A DNA stretch of 64,000 bases, from contig NZ_BSTM01000035.1 of NCBI RefSeq assembly GCF_030269515.1, positions 1 to 64,000 of the forward strand. The letters run 5' to 3'. The notes under the pieces were generated by a model, which worked only from the letters and a program-made list of their open reading frames with translations, was not told where the DNA came from and did not search any database. A program made the position numbers and the translations under genes. This stretch comes from Actinomadura sp. NBRC 104412 (GTDB lineage: Bacteria; Actinomycetota; Actinomycetes; Streptosporangiales; Streptosporangiaceae). Position 1 is the stretch's first letter. Every line of letters starts with the position of its first letter. Shown here piece by piece: positions 7,404 to 15,623 of the stretch.

Positions 7404-7892
7404 TTACGACCCGAACCGGATGTCCACCTGTCCGATACTGTCACCCGCCACCATCGTCTCCGCCTGCCTCCCGACCTTCACCCGGTAGAAGTCACGGCCC
7501 GGCACCCTGAGCGGGCGCACCAGGACATAGCACTCCTCCGCGATCTGTCCGATCTCGGTCTCCTGGAGACGAGCCGGCACCCCACCCGACAGCGTGCCGA
7601 CCGCGAGCGTCTTGCCGTCCTGGTCCATCACCACGACCGACGCCCCCTCGGTCACATCCGCGAAGGAGCCCTCACCCGCGCACGTGCCCGGATTCCAGCC
7701 AAACTTCATCACCGTGGGGTCGGTATCGATGATGGTGACCCGGCCGCCCAGCGTTCGCGTCCCGGCGGTGCGTAGCGAGTCTCCGAGCACGATCACGCCC
7801 ACGGCCGATACGGCGACCACGAGGATCGCTGCGGCGGCGATCCACACGATGCGGCGGGACTCACGGGATGGACTGGGCGTGTGGTAGTCCAC
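7404..7892 (-). CDS. Membrane-anchored hypothetical protein
   Basis: A 162-aa protein with one N-terminal transmembrane segment (about residues 17-38, IVWIAAAAILVVAVSAVGVIV). The outside domain has two cysteines (in PGTCAGEGSF and EECYVLVRP) that could pair. The extracellular part (RVTIIDTD, SVVVMDQDGKTLAVGTL) looks like a small beta domain of the kind found in actinobacterial mobile elements. The family is not recognised. It lies inside the island and is followed, in the same direction, only by the terminator region. Confidence 0.55.
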   Translation of the reverse strand: MDYHTPSPSRESRRIVWIAAAAILVVAVSAVGVIVLGDSLRTAGTRTLGGRVTIIDTDPTVMKFGWNPGTCAGEGSFADVTEGASVVVMDQDGKTLAVGTLSGGVPARLQETEIGQIAEECYVLVRPLRVPGRDFYRVKVGRQAETMVAGDSIGQVDIRFGS

Positions 7893-7973
7893 GGGGCACC
7901 TCAGGGGATGTGGGTGGGGTGCCGGGTAGGACGCCCGCCGACGCCCGCTGGTGCGCGCGCCGTCCGGGTCAGG

Positions 7974-8165
7974 TCACCACCGCGGGAACAGGACGCCGTA
8001 GTCCGGGAACGGCAGGACGTCCAGGGCGATCACGGACGCGATCGCGCCGACACCGCCCAGCGCCCACACGCGGAGCCGCCGGCCGAGCCGCCGCCACTCC
8101 GACGGCGCCCGCACCTCCTCCGGCTCCTCACCCTCGTACGGGAACAGAAAAGCCGTCTCTCCCAT
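7974..8165 (-). CDS. Small membrane protein near the island's right end
   Basis: A 63-aa protein with an acidic N-terminus (PYEGEEPEEV), a basic stretch (WRRLGRRLRVW) and a hydrophobic C-terminal half (ALGGVGAIASVIALDVL). One transmembrane helix is likely. Similar small proteins occur in actinophages and integrative elements. It is the last gene before the right att-like repeat, in the same orientation as the neighbouring 162-aa gene. GGGAGGGGCC lies upstream of the ATG. No function is assignable. Confidence 0.5.
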   Translation of the reverse strand: MGETAFLFPYEGEEPEEVRAPSEWRRLGRRLRVWALGGVGAIASVIALDVLPFPDYGVLFPRW

Positions 8166-8195
8166 GGCCCCTCCCTGGGGTCATGGGCTGCTGCT

Positions 8196-9818
8196 CTAGT
8201 CGACGCGGATGACGTCCAACTCGCCGTCGGCGTACCACTGCCGAATAGTTCTTTTAGAGAACTTCCCGACCGAGGTCTTCGGGACCGCCTCGATGAACGA
8301 CCAGCGTTCGGGAAGCTGCCACTTGGGGATCAGGCCGGTGAGGAACTCCTTGAGCTGCCGGGCCGTGACCGTCGCGCCTTCCCGTACCACCACCGTCGCG
8401 AGGGGGCGCTCCTGCCAGCGGTCGTCGGGCACCCCCACCACGGCCGCCTCCAGGACGTCGGGATGGGCCATCAGATGGTTCTCCAGCTCCACCGACGAGA
8501 TCCACTCGCCGCCCGACTTGATCACGTCCTTGGCCCGGTCGGACAGGTTCAGGAAGCCGCCGGGGGTCACCGTGCCGACATCGCCGGTGCGCAGCCAGCC
8601 GTCGTGGAACTTCTCCGGGTCCTCGTCCTTGTAGTACGACCCGGTGATCCAGGGGCCGCGGATCTCGATCTCACCGACCGCCTCGCCGTCGTTGGGCAGC
8701 ACCTTGTCCTCGTCCCCGACGACCCGCATCTCCAGGCCGGACAGCACCCGGCCCTGCGAGATGCGCGCTCGCCACGCGTCCTCGCCCTCCGCGCCTGCCG
8801 GCGGGTGCGCGATCGACGCGACCGGCGAGGTCTCCGTCATGCCCCACGCGTGGACGATCCGCACGCCGATCTCGTCGAACCCGCGCATCAGCGACTCCGG
8901 CACCGCCGACCCCCCGCACGGGACGATCCGCAGCGAGCTGAGGTCGGCGCCGTGCTCCTTGACGTAGCGCAGCACGTCCGCCCAGATCGTCGGCACCGCG
9001 CCCGCGACCGTGGGACGCTCCGCCTCGATCAGCCGTACCAGCGGCTCGGCCTGCAGATGGCGATCGGGCATGACCAGCGAGGCGCCCGCCATCAGCGCGC
9101 CGTACGGCAGGCCCCAGGAGTTGGCGTGGAACATCGGCACGACCGGCAGCACGCGGTCGGTCGCGCTGATGCCTATGGCGTTGGCCGAGCAGATCGCCAT
9201 AGAGTGCAGGTACGCCGACCGGTGCGAGTACACCACACCCTTCGGGTTGCCCGTGGTGCCGCTGGTGTAGCACATCGCCGCGGCCGACCGTTCGTCGATC
9301 TCCGGCCAGTCGAACGTGGCGGGCGCGGCGGCGAGCAGGTCCTCGTAGGAGTGCAGTTCCTTACCCGCGTCCGCCAGCGGAGCCGTGTCGGCCTCGCCGA
9401 CCACGAGCACATGCTTGACGGTCTTCAACCGCGGAAGGATGGGCGCCAGCAGCGGGATCAGCGAGCCGTCCACGATGACGACGTGGTCCTCGGCGTGGTC
9501 GGCGATGTAGACGAGTTGGTCGGGAAAGAGCCGGATGTTGAGGGTGTGCAGCACGGCCCCCATGCACGGCACGGCCAGGTACGCCTCGAGATGCTCGGCG
9601 TTGTTCCACATGAACGTGGCCACGCGTTGGTCGCCGTCCACCCCGAGCGCGCGCAACGCCCCGGCCAGCCGGGCGGCGCGCTCACCCAGATCGGCATAGC
9701 TCCGCCGGCGCGACCCGTCACCCGTCCACGTGACGACCTCGCTGTCACCGCAGATATCGACGCCGAAGCGCATGATCGAGGTGAGGGTCAGCGGGAAATC
9801 CTGCATCGTGCTCCGCAC
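8196..9818 (-). CDS. Fatty-acyl-CoA synthetase (AMP-dependent ligase)
   Basis: A 540-aa member of the ANL adenylate-forming family, probably a medium/long-chain fatty acid:CoA ligase. It activates the acid as acyl-AMP and transfers it to CoA. Visible motifs are the P-loop YTSGTTGNPKGVVYSHRS (about residues 184-201), the A5 block WGMTETSPV, the A7/A8 blocks YYKDEDPEKFHDGWLRTGDVG and LSDRAKDVIKSGGEWISS, and the catalytic lysine in PKTSVGKFSK near the end. The GTG start has GGAGG 6 nt upstream. The last 25 codons overlap the right att-like repeat, so the C-terminus may have been rewritten by the element, but the gene is full length. Confidence 0.9.
   Translation of the reverse strand: MRSTMQDFPLTLTSIMRFGVDICGDSEVVTWTGDGSRRRSYADLGERAARLAGALRALGVDGDQRVATFMWNNAEHLEAYLAVPCMGAVLHTLNIRLFPDQLVYIADHAEDHVVIVDGSLIPLLAPILPRLKTVKHVLVVGEADTAPLADAGKELHSYEDLLAAAPATFDWPEIDERSAAAMCYTSGTTGNPKGVVYSHRSAYLHSMAICSANAIGISATDRVLPVVPMFHANSWGLPYGALMAGASLVMPDRHLQAEPLVRLIEAERPTVAGAVPTIWADVLRYVKEHGADLSSLRIVPCGGSAVPESLMRGFDEIGVRIVHAWGMTETSPVASIAHPPAGAEGEDAWRARISQGRVLSGLEMRVVGDEDKVLPNDGEAVGEIEIRGPWITGSYYKDEDPEKFHDGWLRTGDVGTVTPGGFLNLSDRAKDVIKSGGEWISSVELENHLMAHPDVLEAAVVGVPDDRWQERPLATVVVREGATVTARQLKEFLTGLIPKWQLPERWSFIEAVPKTSVGKFSKRTIRQWYADGELDVIRVD
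8198..8274 (-). repeat. att-like repeat within the 3' end of the acyl-CoA synthetase gene (right)
   Basis: This is the partner of 195-271. Inside the gene it encodes GKFSKRTIRQWYADGELDVI. The core GTTCTTTTAGAGAAC (8248-8262) uses low-GC codons (AAA AGA ACT ATT) in an otherwise very GC-rich gene. That pattern is expected where a recombinase core sequence is kept or was brought in by an element. Confidence 0.65.
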
Positions 9819-9996
9819 GGCGCACCTCCAGCTCGGTGGATCTCAGAACCGGATTCTTGCCCGAACGGCGACACGCTGTCAGCCCTCGAAGGCCCCATAT
9901 TTCGGGGCATCATGGTGGGTCGTCGCCCGGGACCCGAACCGAGAGTGCCGCCCGGAAACGGCCGGGACAGGGGGTCACGGGGTGTTCACAGGGTGT

Positions 9997-10518
9997 TCAC
10001 GGGCGATGGGAAGGGATGCCGGGGAAGTCGGCTTCGAGGGCGGTGTCGACCCTGAGCTTGGCCATGGCACGGGAGACGGTGCTCTTGACGGTGCCGATGC
10101 TCACCCCGAGGACCTTCGCGATCTCGTTCTCGGGCATGTCCTCGTAATAGCGGAGCTTCACGGCGAGCCGCTGGCGCTCGGGGAGCCTGTCGAGCGCGCG
10201 CCCGAGCGCGTCCTGCAACTCGGTGTTCCCGGTGTGGTCGTCCACGGGCTGCTCGGGCAGCTCGTCGGTCGGGTACACCTCCAGCTTCCGCCGGCGCCAC
10301 CACGAGATCCGGGTGTTGACCATGGCCCGCCTGACATAGCCGTCCACGGCGGCGCGGTCCTCGATACGGTCCCAGGCCGAATAGGTCTTGGCCAGCGCCG
10401 CCTGGAGCAGGTCCTCGGCCTCGGCGCGGTCTCCCGTCAGGCGAAGCGCGGCCCGCATCAGGGCGGGCCCGCGGGCCGCGACATAGTCGCGGAACTCCTC
10501 GTGCCGTGCGCTGTTCAC
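9997..10518 (-). CDS. SigE-family RNA polymerase sigma factor
   Basis: A sigma-70 family (SigE-type, ECF-like) factor of about 173 aa. Region 2 is RDYVAARGPALMRAALRLTG, then AEDLLQAALAKTYSAWDRI. Region 4 is LPERQRLAVKLRYYEDMPEN, then IAKVLGVSIGTVKSTVSRAM. A GTG start at 10518 (NSARHEEF) fits the family length; a longer frame reaches 10623. No anti-sigma gene is adjacent. The gene is divergent from the uncharacterised pair at 10822-12957 across an AT-rich intergenic region (10620-10660), so it may be autoregulated there. Confidence 0.85.
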   Translation of the reverse strand: MNSARHEEFRDYVAARGPALMRAALRLTGDRAEAEDLLQAALAKTYSAWDRIEDRAAVDGYVRRAMVNTRISWWRRRKLEVYPTDELPEQPVDDHTGNTELQDALGRALDRLPERQRLAVKLRYYEDMPENEIAKVLGVSIGTVKSTVSRAMAKLRVDTALEADFPGIPSHRP

Positions 10519-10821
10519 GTCACCACCGAGCCAGGGGTTCGGGAGCCTCGTCGGACCCTCGCCGGTCGCGGAACCCCACCGGTTCATGATCCATATGACT
10601 CGACGATCGCACGGGGAGCTCAATTTTGGCCTAACTGAAAATTCATATTCGGGTCAACCAGTGGACAAACATCATCCCCGGTCGAACAAACCTCAACCCG
10701 TGCATGACTTATCGCGACAAATCCGCAGACTGCGTGGACACGGTGCGTACCACTCTTGACACGCTGTCCGAACAGTCGTGGCCGCGACGTGACCCTCGAT
10801 GACCGACGCCGGAGCAACGCC
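10519..10821. other. Intergenic region, divergent promoters expected
   Basis: The stretch separates the sigma factor gene from the plus-strand gene. The AT-rich part includes the small palindrome TGAAAATTCA (10636-10645). I see no gene and no unambiguous promoter; a TTGACA at 10756 has no matching -10. Confidence 0.35.
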
Positions 10822-12081
10822 ATGCCGCTACCACCCCGGGCCCGCGGAGGGACGCGCCGTCTCTACCGGGACCTCGTACTGGGGACATCGGCACGTTCCC
10901 CTGCGGATGATCGGGAGGAACGCCGCCGGGTCCTGGCCGGGACCATCCTCGACGCCGACCCGTACCTCCTCGTACTGGACGGCAGGGGCGGCCCGGGCGG
11001 CGAGATCACGGTGCCGCTGGCCCCCTCCACCACGGTCTGGCACGGCGGGCGCGGGGGTCCCGCCGCGCTGCGGCCCGGACGCGAGGCGATCGTGCGCATG
11101 GCGCCGGACGGTCCGGTCGCCGACCGCGTCTGGGTGGACATCGGCAGGATCACCGGGACGATCCTGGAGTACGAAAGGGACACCGTAGAAGTGGATTCGG
11201 GCCCGCATCGGGGGCACACCTCCGTGGTGATCCCCCCGCATGCCCTCGGCCGCGTCCTGGTCCGTCATCCCCGGCTCGAACCCGGTCACCTCATCGACCT
11301 CATCTGCGTCCGTTCACCGGACGGTCCGAGGGCGGCCCGTCCCGGCACGTCCCAGCCCGGCTACCTGCCCGCCGACCTGGCCTCACCGCGCCCGGACACC
11401 CCGGTCGCGGACGTCCTCCACGGCACCGTCACCTGGTTCGGCGGCGCCACCTACGCCGACGTTCCGTCCCGCCCGGCACCTCGTCCCGCCACACCACCGG
11501 CCCACCCGTCGCCGTGCGAGACCGACGACACGATCAGCCCTGACGCGATGCCCCGGCCGGACATCCATCCCTCGTTCACCCCCTCGGCCTCAGGCCCGGC
11601 CAAGGAGAACCCCCGACCTCGTACCGGACCACGTCACGCGTCGCCCGTCCGCAGACGGAGAACGACCGCACGCCGTGCCGACCAGGACGCACCCGCCCGG
11701 ATCGCGCGACCGGGCGCGGGCTCCGCTTTCCTGCTGACCGGCGAGCAGGGGATCGCCTACCCCTTCGTCGACCCTGAGGACGCGGACGCCTGCCCCGACA
11801 CGCCTCCCGGTTGCGTCGCCCTGCCTTACCTCTCCCTGGGCACGGAACTCACGCTCCAGAACGAATGCACCGGCCTGCGCGCCACCCTGCCGCTGATCGA
11901 ATGCGGGTGCGTGGCCGCACGCTACTGCGACCGGTGCGTCGAATGCGGGACCTCGCCGCGCGGCCGCCTCGCCGAACTCACCCCGGCCGCCTTCGTGGCC
12001 TTCGGCGGCGATCTGGACGCGGGATGCTTCAACGCCGCCTTACGCTTCGGGGACGACCCGCCGCACGCCGCGGAGGACTGA
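10822..12081 (+). CDS. Uncharacterised protein with Cys-rich C-terminal domain
   Basis: About 419 aa from the ATG at 10822, which has GGAG 7 nt upstream; the frame is open further upstream. The N-terminal part (VLAGTILDADPYLLVLDG to VLHGTVTWFGGATYADVP) looks like beta-strand repeats. A proline/arginine-rich linker follows (about residues 205-310). The C-terminal domain contains AYPFVDPEDADACPDTPPGC and LIECGCVAARYCDRCVECG, whose closely spaced cysteines suggest metal binding or disulfides. The family is not recognised. It ends 3 bp before the MauE-like membrane protein, so they form an operon. Confidence 0.6.
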   Translation: MPLPPRARGGTRRLYRDLVLGTSARSPADDREERRRVLAGTILDADPYLLVLDGRGGPGGEITVPLAPSTTVWHGGRGGPAALRPGREAIVRMAPDGPVADRVWVDIGRITGTILEYERDTVEVDSGPHRGHTSVVIPPHALGRVLVRHPRLEPGHLIDLICVRSPDGPRAARPGTSQPGYLPADLASPRPDTPVADVLHGTVTWFGGATYADVPSRPAPRPATPPAHPSPCETDDTISPDAMPRPDIHPSFTPSASGPAKENPRPRTGPRHASPVRRRRTTARRADQDAPARIARPGAGSAFLLTGEQGIAYPFVDPEDADACPDTPPGCVALPYLSLGTELTLQNECTGLRATLPLIECGCVAARYCDRCVECGTSPRGRLAELTPAAFVAFGGDLDAGCFNAALRFGDDPPHAAED

Positions 12082-12084
12082 CCG

Positions 12085-12957
12085 ATGCTGGAGAACATCC
12101 AGAACACACAGGTCCTGTTGCTCGCGACCGTCCTGCTCGCCGCCTGCGTGGCCAAGCTGACCGTCCGTTCCCCCGTGGCGTCGTCCGCGCCCGAGCATGT
12201 TCACAGCGTCCCCGTCCCTGCAAGGCCGCGACTGGGCCGCCACATGAACGTCGGTCTCGCCGTCGCCGAGGGGTTGCTGGCGCTGGCACTGCTGGTCACG
12301 TCCCATGTGTCGGTACGGGTGGCCACGACCGTGGCGTTCGCGGCCGCCACCTGGGCGGTGGAGGAGCTGCGCGTACACCGTCCGGACGCGGGATGCGGCT
12401 GCTTCGGCGGGCTGAGCGAGAAGCGGGTGAACCGCCGGAGCGTGCTCCGCGCGGCGCTGTTCACGGCGGCGGCCGTGGCCTCGCTGGGCGCTCCGCACGC
12501 GGGCGCCGAGGTGCTCCGGCAGGTTCCCGCGCAGGTGGTGCTGGTCTTCGTCGTTGAGCTCGCGCTGTTCGCCGCGCTCTCGCCCGAGCTGTCCGTCCTC
12601 GCCCGGCGCAGCCGGCTCGGACGGTCCCGCCCGGCGACTCCGTGCGCGCGCCGCCGCAGCCCGGTGCCGGAGACGTTCGCGACGCTGTACGACAGCCCCG
12701 CCTGGCTCGCCGCCGAAGACTCCGTCACCAGCGCCGTACCGGTGGACGTGTGGCGCGAGGGCTGCTGGCGTTTCGTGGTCTTCCCGGCCCGGCTCGACGG
12801 CCGCGACACCGAGATCGTCTTCGCCGTGTCCACCACCGAACGCGACAGAACAGTACGAGCCACCCCCGTCTCGCCCCCGCCGCCCAAGCCGAATCCGACC
12901 GGAGACGACGCATCCCCCACTCTGCCCGTCTCTAGTCCTCTCTTGGGCCTCCACTAG
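12085..12957 (+). CDS. MauE/DoxX-like membrane protein
   Basis: A 290-aa protein with about four hydrophobic helices: LLLATVLLAACVAKL, the segment from NVGLAVAEGLLALALLVTS, AAATWAVEEL, and a later QVVLVFVVELALFAAL. The motif DAGCGCFGGL is the hallmark CGCFG of MauE-related DoxX-type proteins, which support disulfide or quinone-linked maturation of partner proteins. A cytosolic or surface tail of about 110 aa follows. It is 3 bp downstream of the Cys-rich protein gene, and a redox role towards that partner is a reasonable inference. Confidence 0.6.
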   Translation: MLENIQNTQVLLLATVLLAACVAKLTVRSPVASSAPEHVHSVPVPARPRLGRHMNVGLAVAEGLLALALLVTSHVSVRVATTVAFAAATWAVEELRVHRPDAGCGCFGGLSEKRVNRRSVLRAALFTAAAVASLGAPHAGAEVLRQVPAQVVLVFVVELALFAALSPELSVLARRSRLGRSRPATPCARRRSPVPETFATLYDSPAWLAAEDSVTSAVPVDVWREGCWRFVVFPARLDGRDTEIVFAVSTTERDRTVRATPVSPPPPKPNPTGDDASPTLPVSSPLLGLH

Positions 12958-14070
12958 AACCCCATAGAAACCCCCAGCCACACCCACCACGCGCGCTACC
13001 ACACGCCCCCGTCCCGACAAGCACCCGAAGCAACTCGCGAAAACGAACCTCACTCAACACAGAGACCGGGCCTTCGAGCATCACCGTTCCGGTCACGGTC
13101 GAGCGGAGTGGCACAAGGGTCGTTCTCGCTCGTCCATTCCGCGTTCGGGCACCAAGACCTCGCTGACGCACGGGTGCTTTGGCCATGGATTCCGGATCCA
13201 GACAGCGCTGGCGCTGGGGTCCTCTCGTCGGCCTGTTCCACTGCGACAGCACCGGCAAGGCGGACGATCGCGGCCGCTCGTGAAAGATCCCGACCACCTC
13301 GGCACGCCACCAAACCTCGCCGCCACCGGGCCTCAGTTGGGCGTTCATCGCCCTCACCGACCATCCTCCGGCACGCCATCACCACGAGCGACGCCCCACC
13401 ACCGGCGACAAGAACCCCACCGCCCTACGACCTCCGTTCAACCGGAAGATCGGCCAGCTCTCACCGCCTCCAAACCTGCCTGGCCGGGGCCTCCAAGCCC
13501 CCGTAGCCGCTTGACCAACAACCACTATCGGAGCACGCGTCAGCCGCCCCGCGGATCGTTCGGCCAGGCCCACGTTCACAGCCAATGTGGGAAGCCGAAG
13601 GCCACCAGATCGTGGCGAGCCGCCTCCGAACGGTCGGCCACATCGGGGGCTTGGTCGTGGTGACGGCGCCGGCCATGGCTGTGCGGCTTCGACGCCTTGG
13701 TGAGCAGGTTGTGCGGGTAGGGGCCGATATCGGAATCTAGCAATTTCTATGAACAGCGCTAGAAACGACTAGAGAATGGTGACGACGTGTGCCGATCGGG
13801 TTCTCTACCGCTCTCTAGAGTTCTCCCTAGAAAGCGTTAGAAAGTCCTGACGGGCACTTGCCTGCCGAACGGTTGTTTCGTCCGCACTGCATGTACTGCA
13901 CGGGGGCTAGCGGACCGCGTGGTGAGGGTGAGGGGCCGCGCTGCTCCGGAAGTGCGGGCGGAGAGCTGCGGGCGTGGATCTTACGTCGTCGAGGGTGGGC
14001 GGGTTGCGAGGGTTGGACCGCGCACTGGCACAAGCCGGGCGCCGGTGTGGTGGATGGGCGGTGTCGTCGG
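12958..14070. other. Decayed, gene-free stretch ending in CTAGA-type repeats
   Basis: Open frames on both strands are arginine- and proline-rich, overlap each other and match no family, so I call no gene. The last part (13735-13845) is AT-rich and holds several short related motifs (see next entry). The stretch probably contains degraded mobile or coding remnants. Confidence 0.4.
13735..13845. repeat. Cluster of CTAGAAA/CTAGAGA motifs
   Basis: Within about 110 bp the sequence contains ATCTAGCAATTTCTA, GCTAGAAACGACTAGAGAA, GGTTCTCTACCG, CTCTAGAGTTCTCC, CCTAGAAAGCG and TTAGAAAGTCC. These are several copies of a CTAGAAA-like motif in both orientations in a locally AT-rich island. They could be operator or iteron-like sites, or an old recombination site. 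Confidence 0.45.
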
Positions 14071-15324
14071 TCAGACGGGTTGGGCTCGGAGGAACTTGCC
14101 GAAGTGGGGGACGGTGAAGGCGACCAGGCCGCGTTCGGCGCTGTAGATGAGGCCCTTCTTGATCAGGCCGTCGCGGGCCGGGGAGAGGCTGGAGGGTTTG
14201 CGGCCGAGCTCGTCGGCGACGGCGGCGGTGGGGACGGGGTCGTCGCCCAGCATCGCCATCGCGCGCATGTAGTCGCGCTCGGCGGGGGTGGCGCGCTCGT
14301 AGCGGCTGCCGAAGAAGCCGACGGCCAGTTCGCTCTCCGCCTCGGGGGCGGCGACCTTGATGTCGTCGGCCGTGATGGGGCTGTCGGGCGCGACGTCCCA
14401 GACGACCTTGGCGTACGCCTGGACGAAGTAGGGGTAGCCGTCGGCCGCGCCGTACAGGGCGTCGAGGGCCTCGGGGGTGAAGGTGACGTCCTCGCGTTCC
14501 GCCGGGGCCAGCAGCGCGATGTCGGCGGACTCGCGGTCGAGCCGGTCGATGCGGGCGTAGCGGAACAGCCGTTCGGAGTAGGACTTGCTGGCCGACAGCA
14601 CGGCGGGCAGGTGAGGTAGGCCCGCGCCGACGACGATGAGCGGGCCGCCGTTCTGGGACAGCTCGTGGCAGGCGGCGCACAGCGCGGAGACGTCGTCGGC
14701 GGGGACGTCCTGCATCTCGTCGACGAACAGCGCGATGCCGGCGCCGACGTCGGTGGCGACGGACGCGGCGTCGACGAACAACTCGGTGAGGTCGATCTCC
14801 AGATCGCCCGAGTCGGCGCGGCCACGGGCGGCGGGCACGTCGATACCGGGTTGCCAGCGGTGGGCCCGCGCCTTGCCCCGCCCGCCGCCCGGCTCCTCAC
14901 CGGCCTGGGCGAACGCCTTGAGCACGCCGAGGAACTCCTCGATACGGTCGGGGGCGCGGTGCCGCGGCGCCAGCTCGCGCACCGCCCGGTGCAGGGCGGA
15001 CGCCACGGGCCTGCGGATCGACTGGTCGGGACGGGCCTCGATCTTGCCCGTGCCCCACAGCCGCTGGATCGCCATCGAGCGGAACGCGTTGAGCAGCACG
15101 GTCTTGCCCACACCGCGAAGACCGGTGACGATCATGCTGCGCTCGGGACGGCCGCGCGCCACCCGTTCGAGCACCACCTCGAACTGCTGCAGCTCGCGGT
15201 CGCGGCCGGCCAGCTCCGGGGGGCGCTGCCCGGCGCCCGGGGCATAGGGGTTGCGCACGGGGTCCACGCTCTCGGACTCTATGAGGCGATATAGCTGAGG
15301 CCGTAGATTTGCGTAGAAACTCAT
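14071..15324 (-). CDS. AAA-type ATPase with C-terminal winged-helix-like part
   Basis: A 417-aa protein. The P-loop is VTGLRGVGKTVLLNAF (about residues 68-83), and Walker B is GIALFVDEMQDVP (about 205-217), followed by sensor-like PLIVVGAGLPHL. The C-terminus (PVPTAAVADELGRKPSSLSP, DGLIKKGLIYS, AFTVPHFGKFL) resembles the winged-helix tail of ORC/Cdc6-like and STAND-type ATPases. The ATG at 15324 (MSFYANLRPQLYRLIE) is the usual start of this actinobacterial family; the frame is open upstream but without family resemblance. No partner gene is adjacent and its target is unknown. Confidence 0.75.
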   Translation of the reverse strand: MSFYANLRPQLYRLIESESVDPVRNPYAPGAGQRPPELAGRDRELQQFEVVLERVARGRPERSMIVTGLRGVGKTVLLNAFRSMAIQRLWGTGKIEARPDQSIRRPVASALHRAVRELAPRHRAPDRIEEFLGVLKAFAQAGEEPGGGRGKARAHRWQPGIDVPAARGRADSGDLEIDLTELFVDAASVATDVGAGIALFVDEMQDVPADDVSALCAACHELSQNGGPLIVVGAGLPHLPAVLSASKSYSERLFRYARIDRLDRESADIALLAPAEREDVTFTPEALDALYGAADGYPYFVQAYAKVVWDVAPDSPITADDIKVAAPEAESELAVGFFGSRYERATPAERDYMRAMAMLGDDPVPTAAVADELGRKPSSLSPARDGLIKKGLIYSAERGLVAFTVPHFGKFLRAQPV

Positions 15325-15551
15325 GCGGCGTGTCGCGCGCGGCGCCCGCCGCGTGCAGCGCGCCCCGGCGTCCCTGGCACCCCTGACGTCCCTGGCGGAC
15401 GCGGTGATCGTCGCCACCCTCTGCCACCTCCCCGGGCACCCGAGCGCTGACGAGCCGGTCGAATCTCTGTTCGACTGTTCGAACACAGTAGCGCATGCCG
15501 TCCCCGCCGTCACCCGAACGCGCCAACTTTCCCGAGGGATCATCGGAAAGC

Positions 15552-15591
15552 CGGACGGCCACGCGCCCCTCCTGGAACGCGTGGCCGTCCG
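15552..15591 (-). terminator. Terminator hairpin downstream of pirin
   Basis: CGGACGGCCACGCG (15552-15565) pairs perfectly over 14 bp with CGCGTGGCCGTCCG (15578-15591). It lies 33 bp past the pirin stop codon on the minus strand. Confidence 0.75.
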
Positions 15592-15623
15592 ACGGGTGAA
15601 CGCCCTGCTCAGAGGGTGTTCCG

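Noticed and set aside
195..8274. Complete prophage or integrative conjugative element
   Set aside because: No integrase, excisionase, portal, capsid, relaxase or transfer genes are visible, only lysis relics and accessory genes. The ends support past integration but not a complete element.
10756..10761. TTGACA as a -35 element of the gene at 10822
   Set aside because: No -10-like hexamer occurs 16-18 bp downstream (TGGCCG instead).
12958..14070. Open frames over 100 codons on both strands
   Set aside because: They overlap each other, have biased composition and no homology I can recognise; treated as decayed DNA.
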